Shown here piece by piece: positions 48,994 through 59,224 of a stretch of 64,000 bases of DNA. Under the pieces are notes generated by a model that was given only the letters and a program-made list of their open reading frames with translations, was not told the DNA's origin and did not search any database. The translations under genes and the position numbers were made by a program. Source of the stretch: Marisa cornuarietis. Lineage: Eukaryota; Mollusca; Gastropoda; Architaenioglossa; Ampullariidae. The stretch's first letter is position 1. Each line of letters opens with the position of its first letter. The stretch lies in NCBI GenBank assembly GCA_004794655.1, contig SMMW01000567.1, positions 2,046,001-2,110,000 of the forward strand. Reading direction: 5' to 3'.

Positions 48994-51900
48994 CTACAAA
49001 CGTTGGGAGGGATATGAGACGAGCAACAGAAATGTAGAAACAAAAAATTAGGAAGAACGACAAAACGAAATGTACGACAAAATAAAAGAGATGCTTGAAA
49101 AGGAATTTAGAAAAAAAAAAGTATTTATAACAGTCAAAATAAAGCAAACATGAAAGAAAGATATTTTTCGACGAAATTTTGAGAGAGAAAAAATCACGAC
49201 GTTTACGCATAAATTTTGAAATTTGGAAAAAGGGAAAAAATACAAATACAGTTTCCATATATTTTCCTATTCTATTTTCTAGTATGAGCATAAGACGTGT
49301 TTTATGCTTTTAAAATGTCGAAGAAGAACAGCATCGTGGTTTGGCTTCTTGGGGCCTGTTCGCGTGGTCTGTGTGTAAAGATAATTTAAGTCTATGGACT
49401 CCACACAAATGATACATAAGCGCGCACTGACACAAGCACGCACACATACATAAACATATTATTCTCTCACATACGCCACACAAACAAGCTCGTTCAGAGA
49501 TATACATATTTTTAATTTCGCGTGCCAAAAGATTGCATGTCAGGAGTGGTTTAAAAACGATATTTTATTCTATCTGCTAACACTTATCTTTTTCAGGTCT
49601 AAGCTTCCAGAATGACCCTAAAACTTTCACGCTGCACATAGTGCAAGATGTACAACATGTACAACATGAAACCTGATACGCTGCAAGAATTTTCTGTTAT
49701 GAACTTTACCAAATGACTTTGTCTGTGCCACCTTGCCATTTTGTGCACCTTTAGACGTTTACTGGCCAGGTGCCATATTGTGCACTTTACCAAGAGACCT
49801 TACACAAATTGCGTGCTGTAGACTTCGTTGCACCTCAAAACCAAGCTGGTAACTTACATGCATCACGACGATGGTGACAGAGGCGATGATCTGGGCCAAG
49901 GAGCTGACGAAAGGCGGCTTCTTCGTCGTTCTCCTCCCCAACATGAAGATGCGATAGATGCGGTTGGTCTTGACCAGCAGCGGAGCGTAGACCAGCGTCA
50001 GGCAGAGGTGGAAGCCGGTGTGACCCAGCAGACAGGAGGCGGCCGAGGGCTCCACCACGAAGACCGGCACCAGCAGGCAGGCGACCACGTGACCTACCAG
50101 CATCAGGCCGCTCAGCTCGCGGCTGCTGGCCTTGATCAGGCGCGTTCTGCGCTGGTGCACGTAGAGGGCGGTGGAGGTGAGAGTCAGCACCAGCACCAGC
50201 ATGTCCAGCACCAGGATCAGCGCACCGCTAGCCGTGCGGAAGGAGGTGAAGGTCGGCGGGATGGGGTCGCAGCGCGTGCGCGTGGCCTCGTCGGGCCAGG
50301 TGAAGTTTTCGGTGTCGGGGCTGATGGGGCAGAGCTGGCAGATGGGCAGCTGGTCACGCAGCACTGTTCGCTCGTTCTCGCGGCACGGCTCGCATGTCCA
50401 GCAACACACTGGCCACGACCGCATGGCCTGCTGCCCTACCCCGCACTGCTCGCTGCAAGGAAATACCACAGATTATTTTATTTGATAAACGTTTCCACAC
50501 ACTTTCATGAACTGATTTAAAGAAAGAAAGAAAACAAATGGAAAAATAACAACACAAAAAAACTATAAAAAAATCAAGAGAACAAAATCAAAATGTTAAA
50601 AACAAAAACAAAAAAGTATAACAAGAAAATAAAAATACACGGATAAGAAATAAAAAATAAAAAATAAAAAAATAAGACACAAAACATGAGAATGGAGACA
50701 AGTGTCAGGCCACCTAGTAACTCTCTCTTTCTCTCTCTCTCTCTCTATGATAAGGGTATAAGAGTGAAAGTAAATACTTCTTTTACAGCAAGAACCTTAA
50801 GGTCACCACCACTATGATATTTTTCTGGCGTTATATGCTGCATGCTTATTTTTGGTTGTAGATCAAGTACCCATGGAGAAATGAAGTGAAGAGCGCGACG
50901 AAAGAGTAAAAGTTACTGGCGTCAGTGACCTCGGGGGTCCTACGACACTCACACTCTCTGTTCTCTTACCTGCAGTACGACTTGGGAGTTTCCTCTCCGA
51001 GGTCTAGCAGACCAGGATGCCACATAATGTGGTCCTTGTCAAAGTACCTGAAGTGGCCGTCCCACTCCCCAACGGTCACGAAGCTGTACTTGCCGTTGTC
51101 CACGCGAAGATTTTTTACCTGGTATATCGGTGGTCCGTCCCCCAGCGAATCGAAGCTGACCAGAACGTCGCTCTCACCCACAAAGGCAGTCTTGTTGGAT
51201 CTGAAGGTCTCGAAGAGCTGCTCGCGCGTGAAACAGCTGCTGGCCTCGTGCGGTGCCAGGCTACAGCCTTTGGTCAGCGTGTGCAGCGCATGCGCAAAGG
51301 CGTACACTGCGTCGAAGACTCGCGAGACGGTGGTGTTGCGGGCGTAGGCGGGGGACGCTGCAATGGGCAGGTCGCGGTCGCAAGTTCTGTTCTTTGGCGA
51401 GAAATGCGAGTCCGTAGAACAGTCAAACATTTGCTGGTAGAAGAGATGAAACCAAGGGTTCTCCCTCCGGGAGTTCAGTGTGTAGTTCTCTAACGCGTTC
51501 TCAAACCTGGCCACAGGGTTGGACGAGAATCCCACAAGCAAGATGCCCAAGGAGGCATCCTCGATGCCCTTGAAGTCCTGCACGTTGGGCAGAACCGCGT
51601 CGCTAGCTATCCACATGAAACGACCTTTCACCCCCCTGCGCTGAGCCGCCCGTAGGATGGAAAGCCCTTCCAGCGCGAAGATGACCACCACCCTTGCGCG
51701 CTTGATCTTCAGCAGCTCTTCGATGACCGCGTCGAAGTCATCGTCCTTGAAGTTGCTCTCGATCATGATGGACGTGGCCACACAGTAGTTTTTCTTCTCG
51801 GATAAGGCGGACAAGAGGTGCTTCAGCCCCGACTGGCCGTACACGCTGTAGGAGTACAGGATGGTCAGGTAGGTCCAGTTGAACTGCTCCAGGATGTCGG

Positions 51901-52510
51901 TGATCAGGAGCGCCTGCTGGCGGTCGGACGGTACTAGGCGCGAAAAGTACCTGTACCGCTGCTTGTCGCTTAGGTGCGGGCTGGAGGAGGCGTAGCTGAG
52001 TTGTGGGATGTGGAAAGGCGATAGCAGGCTAGCCATCTGCATGGAGCTGGCGCTAAGCTCGGCGCCGATCACCCCTACCACCGGGAAGGACTGGAAGCCG
52101 TGCAAAGCCACCGTTTTCTCCGTGTCGCCACCTGGCGGCAACCGTGGGGGCGGCTTCTGGATGAAGTGCAGCGCCCTTAGCAGTGCCACGGTCTCCAGCG
52201 AGCAGTCGTCCATGATGACGAAACCGAGGGTGATGTTTGGCAGGAGGTCGGTCCTCCTGTTGATCTCGTCCACCGCAAACACCAGCGACTCTAGACGGTG
52301 AAGAGCAGAAGGGCGGCGCAGCTTTGGGCCGCAGGAGGTGTGCGGGTCGGCGACGCTGAGAGAGAGAACGACACCCAGGGTCAAGTCTCCGGGGCGTTGC
52401 CAGGTGATGTGGGTCAGGTTTGCGATGGGGCGAATCTCGCCGCTCCGAGATGCTCCAACCCACAAGGTCGCCAAGAAGAGATTTCCGACGACTGAGAAGC
52501 CCAGTGGCAT
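48496..52510 (-). CDS. Metabotropic glutamate receptor-like class C GPCR, gene 2
   Basis: Three coding exons (52510-50970, 50452-49858, 48993-48496) join in frame to 877 residues. The start is the ATG at 52510, in AACAATG context, and it gives a normal signal peptide MPLGFSVVGNLFLATLWVGA. The flytrap domain follows (FAVDEINRRTDLLPNITLGF, QLSYASSSP, LVPSD, FMWIASDAV, NPWFHLFYQQ), then the cysteine-rich linker (CSEQCGVGQQ, CCWTCEPCRENE), seven helices with RLIKASSRELSGLM, LLVKTNRIYRIF and LPANFNEAKFIAF, and a 40-residue tail ending TIAPSKL. It is expected to be a dimeric plasma-membrane G-protein-coupled receptor for an amino-acid-type ligand. It is a clear paralogue of gene 1 and faces it tail to tail. 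The whole flytrap domain is in one exon. A pyrimidine-rich acceptor at 52535 suggests a 5' UTR intron. Confidence 0.9.
49858..50452 (-). CDS. mGluR-like gene 2, exon 2 (linker and helices 1-4)
   Basis: A 595-bp exon (acceptor tttccttgcag, donor gtaagt). Its first base completes the Ser codon split after exon 1. It encodes EQCGVGQQAMRSWPVCCWTC, the linker, and helices 1 to 4, ending SSLAQIIASVTIVVMH. Gene 1 needs two exons for the same region, with an extra intron after PPKCQ. Confidence 0.93.
50521..50690. repeat. A-rich low-complexity stretch in intron 1 of mGluR-like gene 2
   Basis: Runs of aagaaagaaag, acaaaaacaaaaa and aataaaaaataaaaaa on the plus strand. In the sense of the gene this is a T-rich stretch. 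No element body was recognised. Confidence 0.6.
50970..52510 (-). CDS. mGluR-like gene 2, first coding exon (signal and entire flytrap domain)
   Basis: A 1541-bp exon from ATG 52510 to donor gtaaga. It encodes about 513 residues without interruption: the signal peptide, both flytrap lobes, and the start of the linker up to SYC plus AG of the split Ser. Gene 1 encodes the equivalent region in three exons. No in-frame stop is present over the full length. Confidence 0.93.
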
Positions 52511-52533
52511 TGTTAGAATCCTCCTAGAAACGA

Positions 52534-52560
52534 CCTGAGGAGACAGCAAACGACATACTA
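52534..52560 (-). promoter_or_regulatory. Candidate 5' UTR splice acceptor of mGluR-like gene 2
   Basis: On the minus strand gtttgctgtctcctcag precedes the exon, 24 bases upstream of the ATG. A pyrimidine tract ending in CAG here suggests the translation start lies in the second transcribed exon. It is not proven without transcript data. Confidence 0.4.
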
Positions 52561-53169
52561 AAGACTAAGTCTCCAAACTGAAAGCCACGAGCACCGAGCT
52601 AACGGAAAAATGATACTCATGCAACATGTAGAAGTGTTAGCAGTCGCACCTTTCAAGGAGTCCCGCTTTATATGATATGAGGACTCTGTTTTCTAATGAG
52701 AAAAAGGTTAAATCTTCTAAAATGTGATCAGTCTAACCTTCTAGGAACAGAAATTCGTAAAGTAAGATCTGAGTAGTACCGTGACTTGGGTACTTGCTTG
52801 TAGCTCTGCTTTCCACAAATGAAACAGATGTCTGTGAGTGCAACATGACGACAACTATATATTCGTCGAAACAACCCATGTTTCAACTGCGCACAATTAC
52901 TTTCTTTCTACGATATCCACTAAAGCTGTCAACATCTAAACAACTTCTGTACCCAGCCAGCCAGCCTGGTCGACCAGTTCCTGCTTCAGCTTTCTTTTCA
53001 TTCTTACATTGCACCTACCGCTCCAACTGCGCTTTTTACATGCATCCGTGGTGGCGCTGGTGTTGATGATGGAGAGAGAGAGAGAAAAAAGGAAAATAAT
53101 GCGCGGAAGCGGAAGAAGAATTTATGTGCGTTGAGGTCTGCTGAAAGTATCTGTCTGTACGACATTATA

Positions 53170-53173
<4 letters not shown>

Positions 53174-53265
<92 letters not shown>
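53174..53265. repeat. (GT)n microsatellite
   Basis: About 90 bp of uninterrupted GT, roughly 0.7 kb upstream of the mGluR-like gene 2 start codon. Confidence 0.95.
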
Positions 53266-53266
<1 letters not shown>

Positions 53267-53910
53267 TAAATCAGTCATTGTCGTCACTGGATATTTCAAT
53301 CATGAGTCTATCTTCGTGCATTTCCATAAAAGATCGCGAGTCGTAGAAGTCACAATAACAAAGTGCGCATGTTAATGTCAAGCCAGCTTTAGTTAACGGG
53401 TGACAAACAGTAAAGTTTTAGAGAGTCTTATTAGCTTAATGTGAAGTAATCTCGCCATAAAATAAAGAGAGATGGCTAAAGTTAAGCACATACAGGCACA
53501 AACAACTAAACCAAAAAAAAGGTTTCATTACTAAAGAATCGACAGCAAACCTGCAAGATTCCACTCACCTGGACAGGTTTTAGGATCTGTTATCTGTGAC
53601 GCTGTGTGTGCATGCCCACACGAAAGTTCACTGTTCTCAAAAATGGGCTTACAAGTTTGAGCATGCACTATGAACTTGAGCTCCAAGAAGTGTCAGGCAA
53701 TGAAATATGGCTGCAGGCGCTTCAGGAACTCCCGTCTGCAACACGTTCAAAACAAAACAAAAATGTACTTGAGTGGCGAGAGGAAGTTTACCGTTCCAAC
53801 TGATTTTCAAGCCCCTGGAACGTGCAATGGAGTGCCTCAACACTCCATCTCAACGGTTTAACGCCAACGAGTTAATTACGGCGTTCTGACAAAAGCTAAG
53901 CACAGAATTA

Positions 53911-53911
53911 C

Positions 53912-53957
<46 letters not shown>

Positions 53958-53992
53958 ACACACGCACGCACACACACACACACACACACACC
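53911..53992. repeat. (CA)n microsatellite with CCA/CGCA interruptions
   Basis: Two CA blocks are separated by accacacacgcacgcac. Confidence 0.93.
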
Positions 53993-55290
53993 GCTCCCTT
54001 CTCCAAAGGCAGTAGCAACCCTTTTATTGAGACACACCTCACAGAGCACTGATGTCAAACACAGAATCCCACCGTGGCACTGTGAATGGAGAAATAGAAA
54101 TCCACTGCCAGCAGCTATCACACTATCTTTCCCCCCAGCGGTGTTTGTATCCCGAGGGTGTTTGCAAACGTTTTGCTGAACTCATATAAGGATACAGACA
54201 GAGGTGATGGTGGGGGCTGGGAGCAGTTGGGGGTGGGAGGGTAAAGGGAAAATTAGTGAGCCGTTCTATTGCGTCATTCCCTCGCCTGGGAAATAGCTCA
54301 TCAGATCCAGCGCTGCCTGATGCTCTCCCGCAGATTTCTGCTCCTGGGAGGTGTGGCCTTGCGAAAATGATGATGTATCTTTGCCAATTTAAAATTGCGT
54401 TCAGGTGCCTTCAGACAAGACAGGTGTGAAAACTAAGAGGTGAAAGATTTGGCAATGTCAGCAAAGGTAACATTGCTGTGAGAGATGATAAGGCAGATAA
54501 CCTTGACTTATGGTATTGCCGACGACAAATCGATGACTATCCAGGTTCTTTTGCTTGGGGTCTTATGCTAGCTTTTATAGAAGGACTTTATTGGAGGACA
54601 TATTGTATAAGATTTAGTCAGTGAATTGCTTCACGATATATAGCAGATACGTTTAACAGTGTATTCCATTCCTGCACGCCTTTCTGTTACCAAAATAAAT
54701 ACTGTTTTACTGCATGAATGTTTTCAAGTTATATGTCTTAATAGTCACCCAAAGTGGTCCTAATGTAAATACATTTACAGAAAGTAGACGCTTGTCCCTG
54801 CGGTTCTCCACGTTGCCTCACGACAACGACCATCTCTTCACAACTTCCGCCCTTTGTGGACCCGGCATCTCTTCTTTTGTCTCGTCTTTTAACTTCTTGA
54901 CTCCTGACTCTTAACATTCCTTTCTCCTGCTGAAGCACGTCTGCCCTCTTAAGATGTACAGCATTAAGCCTTGCAGCTATATCTAATAACCATATTTGTC
55001 TGGATGAACTTGATCTGCTAAGCTTTTTGATTACCTGTCACTTGATAATAATAAAATAAAGTTGTAAAAAAATGAGCGAGATAAAGATAGTAGGACATAC
55101 ACACAATGATGTTGACCATAAACACACCGGGAAAACGCTAGCAGAAATGCAATCTGTGAATCCGCCATCGTTTAAGACTGCAAATCCACAATTATAATAG
55201 CAATTGGAAGAAAAGTTGATGAATGTCTTCTCAAAGAAAAGCTTGTAGATAATAATTCCTTTCAGCATGCATATCTATATATATATATAT

Positions 55291-55301
55291 ATCCGAACAA
55301 G
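55291..55301. repeat. Left target-site duplication of the LINE
   Basis: atccgaacaag, identical to 58642-58652 on the other side of the element. Confidence 0.9.
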
Positions 55302-55678
55302 CCCCCCCGGAGGATCATTACCTTGTCGCGGTCGGGGGGGGCTTGTGTGTGTCGATGATCCTGAGAGCTATACCGGGCAGGGCCACCCAAGCCGGGCAGG
55401 TCAAAGGGTAGATGCCAGACGAAACATGATCCCTGGTCCTCCAGGTTGGGGGTTGGGCACAGGGCTAACAACCCTGTCCCGTAAAAAACACTACTGTTAC
55501 AGAAACAGCGACAAAGAAAGACACCACTATTGTGTGCGATGGGCTCCCAGAGGTATCGCAAGATCCTTGTATGACTGCTAGTAGTGAAAGCCGAAAGGAA
55601 GCTACTGGCACGAAGATGGAAGTCTTGAGCCCCAAATGCAAGACCAGAATAGGTTTCTGGAATGTGCGTACCATGTAC

Positions 55679-55721
55679 CCAATTGCCCTCTGGGACAAAT
55701 AAAGTCTTATCTTATCTTATC
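55679..55721 (+). mobile_element. 43-bp 3'-tail insertion of another retroelement inside the LINE
   Basis: ccaattgccctctgggacaa ataaagtc(ttatc)n interrupts the endonuclease domain between the Met-Tyr and Glu-Thr codons. TGTAC flanks both sides (55674-55678 and 55722-55726), a 5-bp target-site duplication. The insert plus duplication is 48 bp, so the frame is kept but a TAA is introduced. The same terminus occurs at about 30205-30233. Confidence 0.85.
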
Positions 55722-56390
55722 TGTACGAAACTGGTAAACTGGCACAAATTACGGCCGAGATGAGACGTTACAACTTACACATCCTAGGAGTAAGCGAAAG
55801 CAGATGGACAGGTTCCGGAAGAGTAAAGACCCAGACCGGAGAGACAGTGCTGTACTCTGGCAGAGAAGACAACCAACACCATGAGGGAGTAGCCATCATC
55901 CTGAGGAAAGGAACAGAGAAGTGCCTGATAGAGTGGAAACCGATCAACAGCAGACTGATTACAGCCAGAGTGAAGGGGAGACATGGCAACATGACCTTGA
56001 TCCAGTGCTACGCACCAACCAACGATAGTGATGATGAGGCGAAGGACACCTTTTACGACCAATTACAAGCAGAAGTAAGTGCAGCACCCCGCCATGACCT
56101 GTTAATTATGATGGGCGACATGAATGCCAAAGTTGGGAACGACAACACCCATGTAGAGAGAGTCATGGGCAGACATGGCTGTGGCTGCATGAATGAGAAC
56201 GGAGAGAGACTAGTGGAACTATGCACTACGTACAACCTGGTGATTGGAGGAACATTATTCCCTCACCGTAACGTCCACAAGCTAACATGGTGCTCACCCA
56301 ATGGTAGGGACAGTAACCAGATCGACCACCTAATGATCAACGGCATCTGGAGACGTTCCCTACTTGACGTCAGGGTGAGAAGAGGAGGAG

Positions 56391-58622
56391 ATGTTGGGAA
56401 TGACCATCAATCAACTTGTTGTAGCAAACATAAAAATGAAACTGCGAAGTACAGGACGCAAGTCAGCAGCACACAGACGCTTTGATGTGGAAAGATTGCA
56501 GGACCCCAAACTAAAAAATGCCTTCATCCTTCAAGTGAAAAACAGATTTCAGGCACTTGCAGACATGACAGACATCTGCGAGGTAGATACAGAAAGAATA
56601 AACCAGAGATGGGACCTTGTAATAACAGTGTACCAGAAAAGCAGCGAGACTAGTCTTGGACTAAAAGAAACTAAGAAGAAAGAGTGGATAACACCAGAGA
56701 CGTGGAAAACAATACAGGAAAGAAGAGACATTAAGAAGAAGGTGGCTAGCACCAGATCTGAAAGACTGCAAGAGAAGTTCAAACTACAGTACAGGGAAAT
56801 GAACCAGAAAGTGAAGCGTTCGGCAAGAACAGACAAGCGTGCCTACTTGAACAACCTGGCAAGTGAGGCCGAAGAAGCAGCAAGAAAAGGAGAACAAGGA
56901 AAGCTGTACAAGATCACCAAAGTGATTAGCGGCAAGTTCCACAGCACCAACGATGCCCCAGTCAAGGACAAGGAAGGGAAGCTACTAACGACAGAGAGAG
57001 AACAAGAAGCACGCTGGGCCGAACACTTCAAAGAGGTTCTGAACAGACCACCACCTTCCGAAGAAGCCGACATACAAGAAGCCACTGAGGACTTAGACGT
57101 CAACATCGCCCCACCAGAGAAGCAGGAAATCATCACTGCAATCAAGTCCTTGAAGAACAGAAAGGCACCAGGCCAAGACAATCTGAACGCTGAACTATTC
57201 AAAACAGACCCAGAACTGGCTGCCAATATCCTTCAACCCCTATTTACCGCAGTATGGGAAGGGAAACAAGTCCCAAGTGACTGGACCAGAGAAGTGATCG
57301 TCAAAATCCCAAAGAAAGGACCCCTTAGCGACTGCAACAACTGGCGAGGAATAACTCTCTTGTCCGTCCCGAGCAAGATCATGACAAAGATCATCATTCG
57401 ACGAATCTCAGAGGCAACGGACGCACAACTTAGAGAAGAACAGGCTGGTTTTCGTAGAGGAAGAGGATGCACCGACCAGATATTTGCACTACGCAACATC
57501 ATTGAACAGTGTACAGAGTGGCAGAGACAGCTCTACATTAACTTCGTGGATTTCCAGAAGGCATTTGACAGCATCCACAGAGAAAGCCTTTGGCGCATCC
57601 TGAGAGCGTACGGAATACCAATGGAAATTGTGCTGCTGATCAAAAGCTTCTATACGAACTTTTCATGCTGCGTTGGTAACAGTGACATCTGCTTTGAGGT
57701 CGGGACTGGAGTGAGACAAGGCTGCGTGATGTCTTCCCTACTCTTTAACCTTGTCATTGACTGGGTAATGCGCCACACAACGGAAGATGAACCAAGGGGC
57801 ATAAGATGGACACTCTCCAAGAACTTAGAAGACCTAGACTTTGCCGACGACCTGGCCTTGCTGTCACACACCCATCGACATATGCAGGAGAAGACGACTC
57901 GCCTGAACACCTTTGCGAAGCAGGTCGGACTGCACATCAGCCGGACAAAGACAGAAGTGATGACCCTCAACACCACCAATACAACACCGATCAACATAGA
58001 GGGAGAAGACCTGCCGATGGTTGAAAACTTCACATACTTGGGCAGTGTAGTCAAGCAGGATGGAGGAGCAGACCGTGACATCCAGAGCAGACTGAGCAAA
58101 GCCAGGGGCATCTTCTGTAGCCTAAACAACATCTGGAAGTCAGCCCAGTACAGCACCCATACCAAGCTGAGACTCTACCAGAGCCTTGTCCTGTCCACTC
58201 TTCTGTACGGCTCGGAATGCTGGCGAATGATTGACAGCGACCTCAACAAACTGTCAGTCTTTCACACCAAAAGCCTGAGAAGAATCCTGGGCATCGTCTG
58301 GCCAAGAACAATCTCCAACGAGGAGCTACTTGCCCAGTGTGGGCAAGAGAGCCTGACCACCATCCTGATGAAGAAACGATGGCGCTGGATTGGCCATGTC
58401 ATCAGAGGCAAGAGCAACTCCATCACAAAAACTGCCTTACACTGGACTCCAGAGGGAAAACGCAAGCGAGGCCGGCCCAAGAACACCTGGCGGCGAACTG
58501 TGGAGGCAGAACTGAAGACCCTAAATCACAGCTGGGGCACTGTGGGGAGGCTGGCCCAGGACAGACAAAAGTGGAGGACCTTTGTCGTTGCCCTACGTGC
58601 CGACAGGCATAACGGGCAGTAA
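56391..58622 (+). CDS. LINE reverse transcriptase open frame (intact half)
   Basis: An uninterrupted 743-codon frame of the retrotransposon. It contains linker sequence, the reverse transcriptase fingers, palm and thumb, with FADD as catalytic pair, and a C-terminal region with LRRILGIVWPRTISNEELLA and KRKRGRPKNTWRRTVEAELK. The ATG at 56391 is probably not the native start; it only opens because of the upstream 4-bp duplication. The function, if any, would be target-primed reverse transcription of its own RNA in cis. No host role is implied. Confidence 0.85.
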   Translation: MLGMTINQLVVANIKMKLRSTGRKSAAHRRFDVERLQDPKLKNAFILQVKNRFQALADMTDICEVDTERINQRWDLVITVYQKSSETSLGLKETKKKEWITPETWKTIQERRDIKKKVASTRSERLQEKFKLQYREMNQKVKRSARTDKRAYLNNLASEAEEAARKGEQGKLYKITKVISGKFHSTNDAPVKDKEGKLLTTEREQEARWAEHFKEVLNRPPPSEEADIQEATEDLDVNIAPPEKQEIITAIKSLKNRKAPGQDNLNAELFKTDPELAANILQPLFTAVWEGKQVPSDWTREVIVKIPKKGPLSDCNNWRGITLLSVPSKIMTKIIIRRISEATDAQLREEQAGFRRGRGCTDQIFALRNIIEQCTEWQRQLYINFVDFQKAFDSIHRESLWRILRAYGIPMEIVLLIKSFYTNFSCCVGNSDICFEVGTGVRQGCVMSSLLFNLVIDWVMRHTTEDEPRGIRWTLSKNLEDLDFADDLALLSHTHRHMQEKTTRLNTFAKQVGLHISRTKTEVMTLNTTNTTPINIEGEDLPMVENFTYLGSVVKQDGGADRDIQSRLSKARGIFCSLNNIWKSAQYSTHTKLRLYQSLVLSTLLYGSECWRMIDSDLNKLSVFHTKSLRRILGIVWPRTISNEELLAQCGQESLTTILMKKRWRWIGHVIRGKSNSITKTALHWTPEGKRKRGRPKNTWRRTVEAELKTLNHSWGTVGRLAQDRQKWRTFVVALRADRHNGQ

Positions 58623-58652
58623 GTAAGTAAGTAAGTAAGTAATCCGAACAAG
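58618..58652. repeat. (AAGT)n LINE tail and right target-site duplication
   Basis: About six aagt units follow directly from cgggcagt at the ORF end, then atccgaacaag (58642-58652) repeats the left flank exactly. Confidence 0.9.
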
Positions 58653-59140
58653 TGGTATAGATGTATATATAGTATATATGATATATATATATATATAATA
58701 ATTGTACATACAAAGAGGATATGGTGATTACTGCATTGTAAATCTATAGCATCTCAAAAAGGCCTTTATACGTACGTTTAAACGCTGACTGAAAAAGAAA
58801 CAAAAATGTCAATATTCTATTTAAAAATATGTGCCTGAAGGAAGTGAACTAATATTTTATGTTACACGCCCTCAATGCTTTGCATCCTCTGTGTAGGCTC
58901 TGCGCGTAGCATCACTCATTCACTAAACATTTTAAGATAATCCTCGAATAGTCTACTTAGAAGATGCTTAAGCGGAAAATATAGACACTGCCATCAAACT
59001 ATTCCAGAGCAGCGCTATAGGCGATGCTAAAATAGTAGAGCACAGGCTACGATGAAAAGAACTGCGTCGATGACATTCCATCGAGACAAGGTTTTCACAA
59101 AAGCGGGGCATTTATGGTGACGAAAGTGGGGAAAGTACTG

Positions 59141-59224
<84 letters not shown>

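Larger units (their letters stand above)
52561..55290. other. Region upstream of mGluR-like gene 2, no gene recognised
   Basis: It should contain the promoter and any 5' UTR exon of gene 2, but none could be fixed. Two long dinucleotide arrays lie inside. Short frames (for example 53606-53861, 54714-54914) show no domain signal. Confidence 0.4.
55616..58622 (+). pseudogene. LINE endonuclease-reverse transcriptase ORF, interrupted
   Basis: From ATG 55616 the frame reads RIGFWNVRTM (endonuclease Asn motif) and then meets an in-frame TAA inside the nested insert. It resumes with HILGVSESRW (catalytic Glu), LLIMMGDMNAKVG (Asp/Asn), SNQIDHLM and the terminal DH of GNDHQ. At 56407-56414 the tandem TCAATCAA shifts the frame, and removing one copy restores continuity by inspection. 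The rest is one 743-codon open frame: EEQAGFRRGRGCTDQIF, FVDFQKAFD (about residue 385 of that frame), GVRQGC, the FADD active site (about 484-487), and a basic C-terminal domain. The reverse transcriptase half looks catalytically intact; the full protein cannot be made from this copy. Confidence 0.88.
55302..58641 (+). mobile_element. Nearly full-length APE-type LINE (RTE-like)
   Basis: A 3.3-kb non-LTR retrotransposon bounded by a perfect 11-bp target-site duplication. It has a GC-rich 5' leader of about 310 bp (ccggaggatcattaccttgt and onward), one endonuclease-reverse transcriptase frame, and a 3' end of (aagt)n directly after the stop. The single ORF, very short 3' UTR with a tetranucleotide tail, and C-terminal KRGRPKNTWRRTVEAELKTL region are RTE-like; the clade is inferred. 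The perfect duplication and open reverse transcriptase indicate recent insertion. Two lesions, a nested 43-bp insert and a 4-bp duplication, block the original single protein. Confidence 0.92.

Noticed and set aside
56391..56485. Two separate overlapping LINE ORFs
   Set aside because: The overlap is explained by a 4-bp tandem duplication in what was one ORF.
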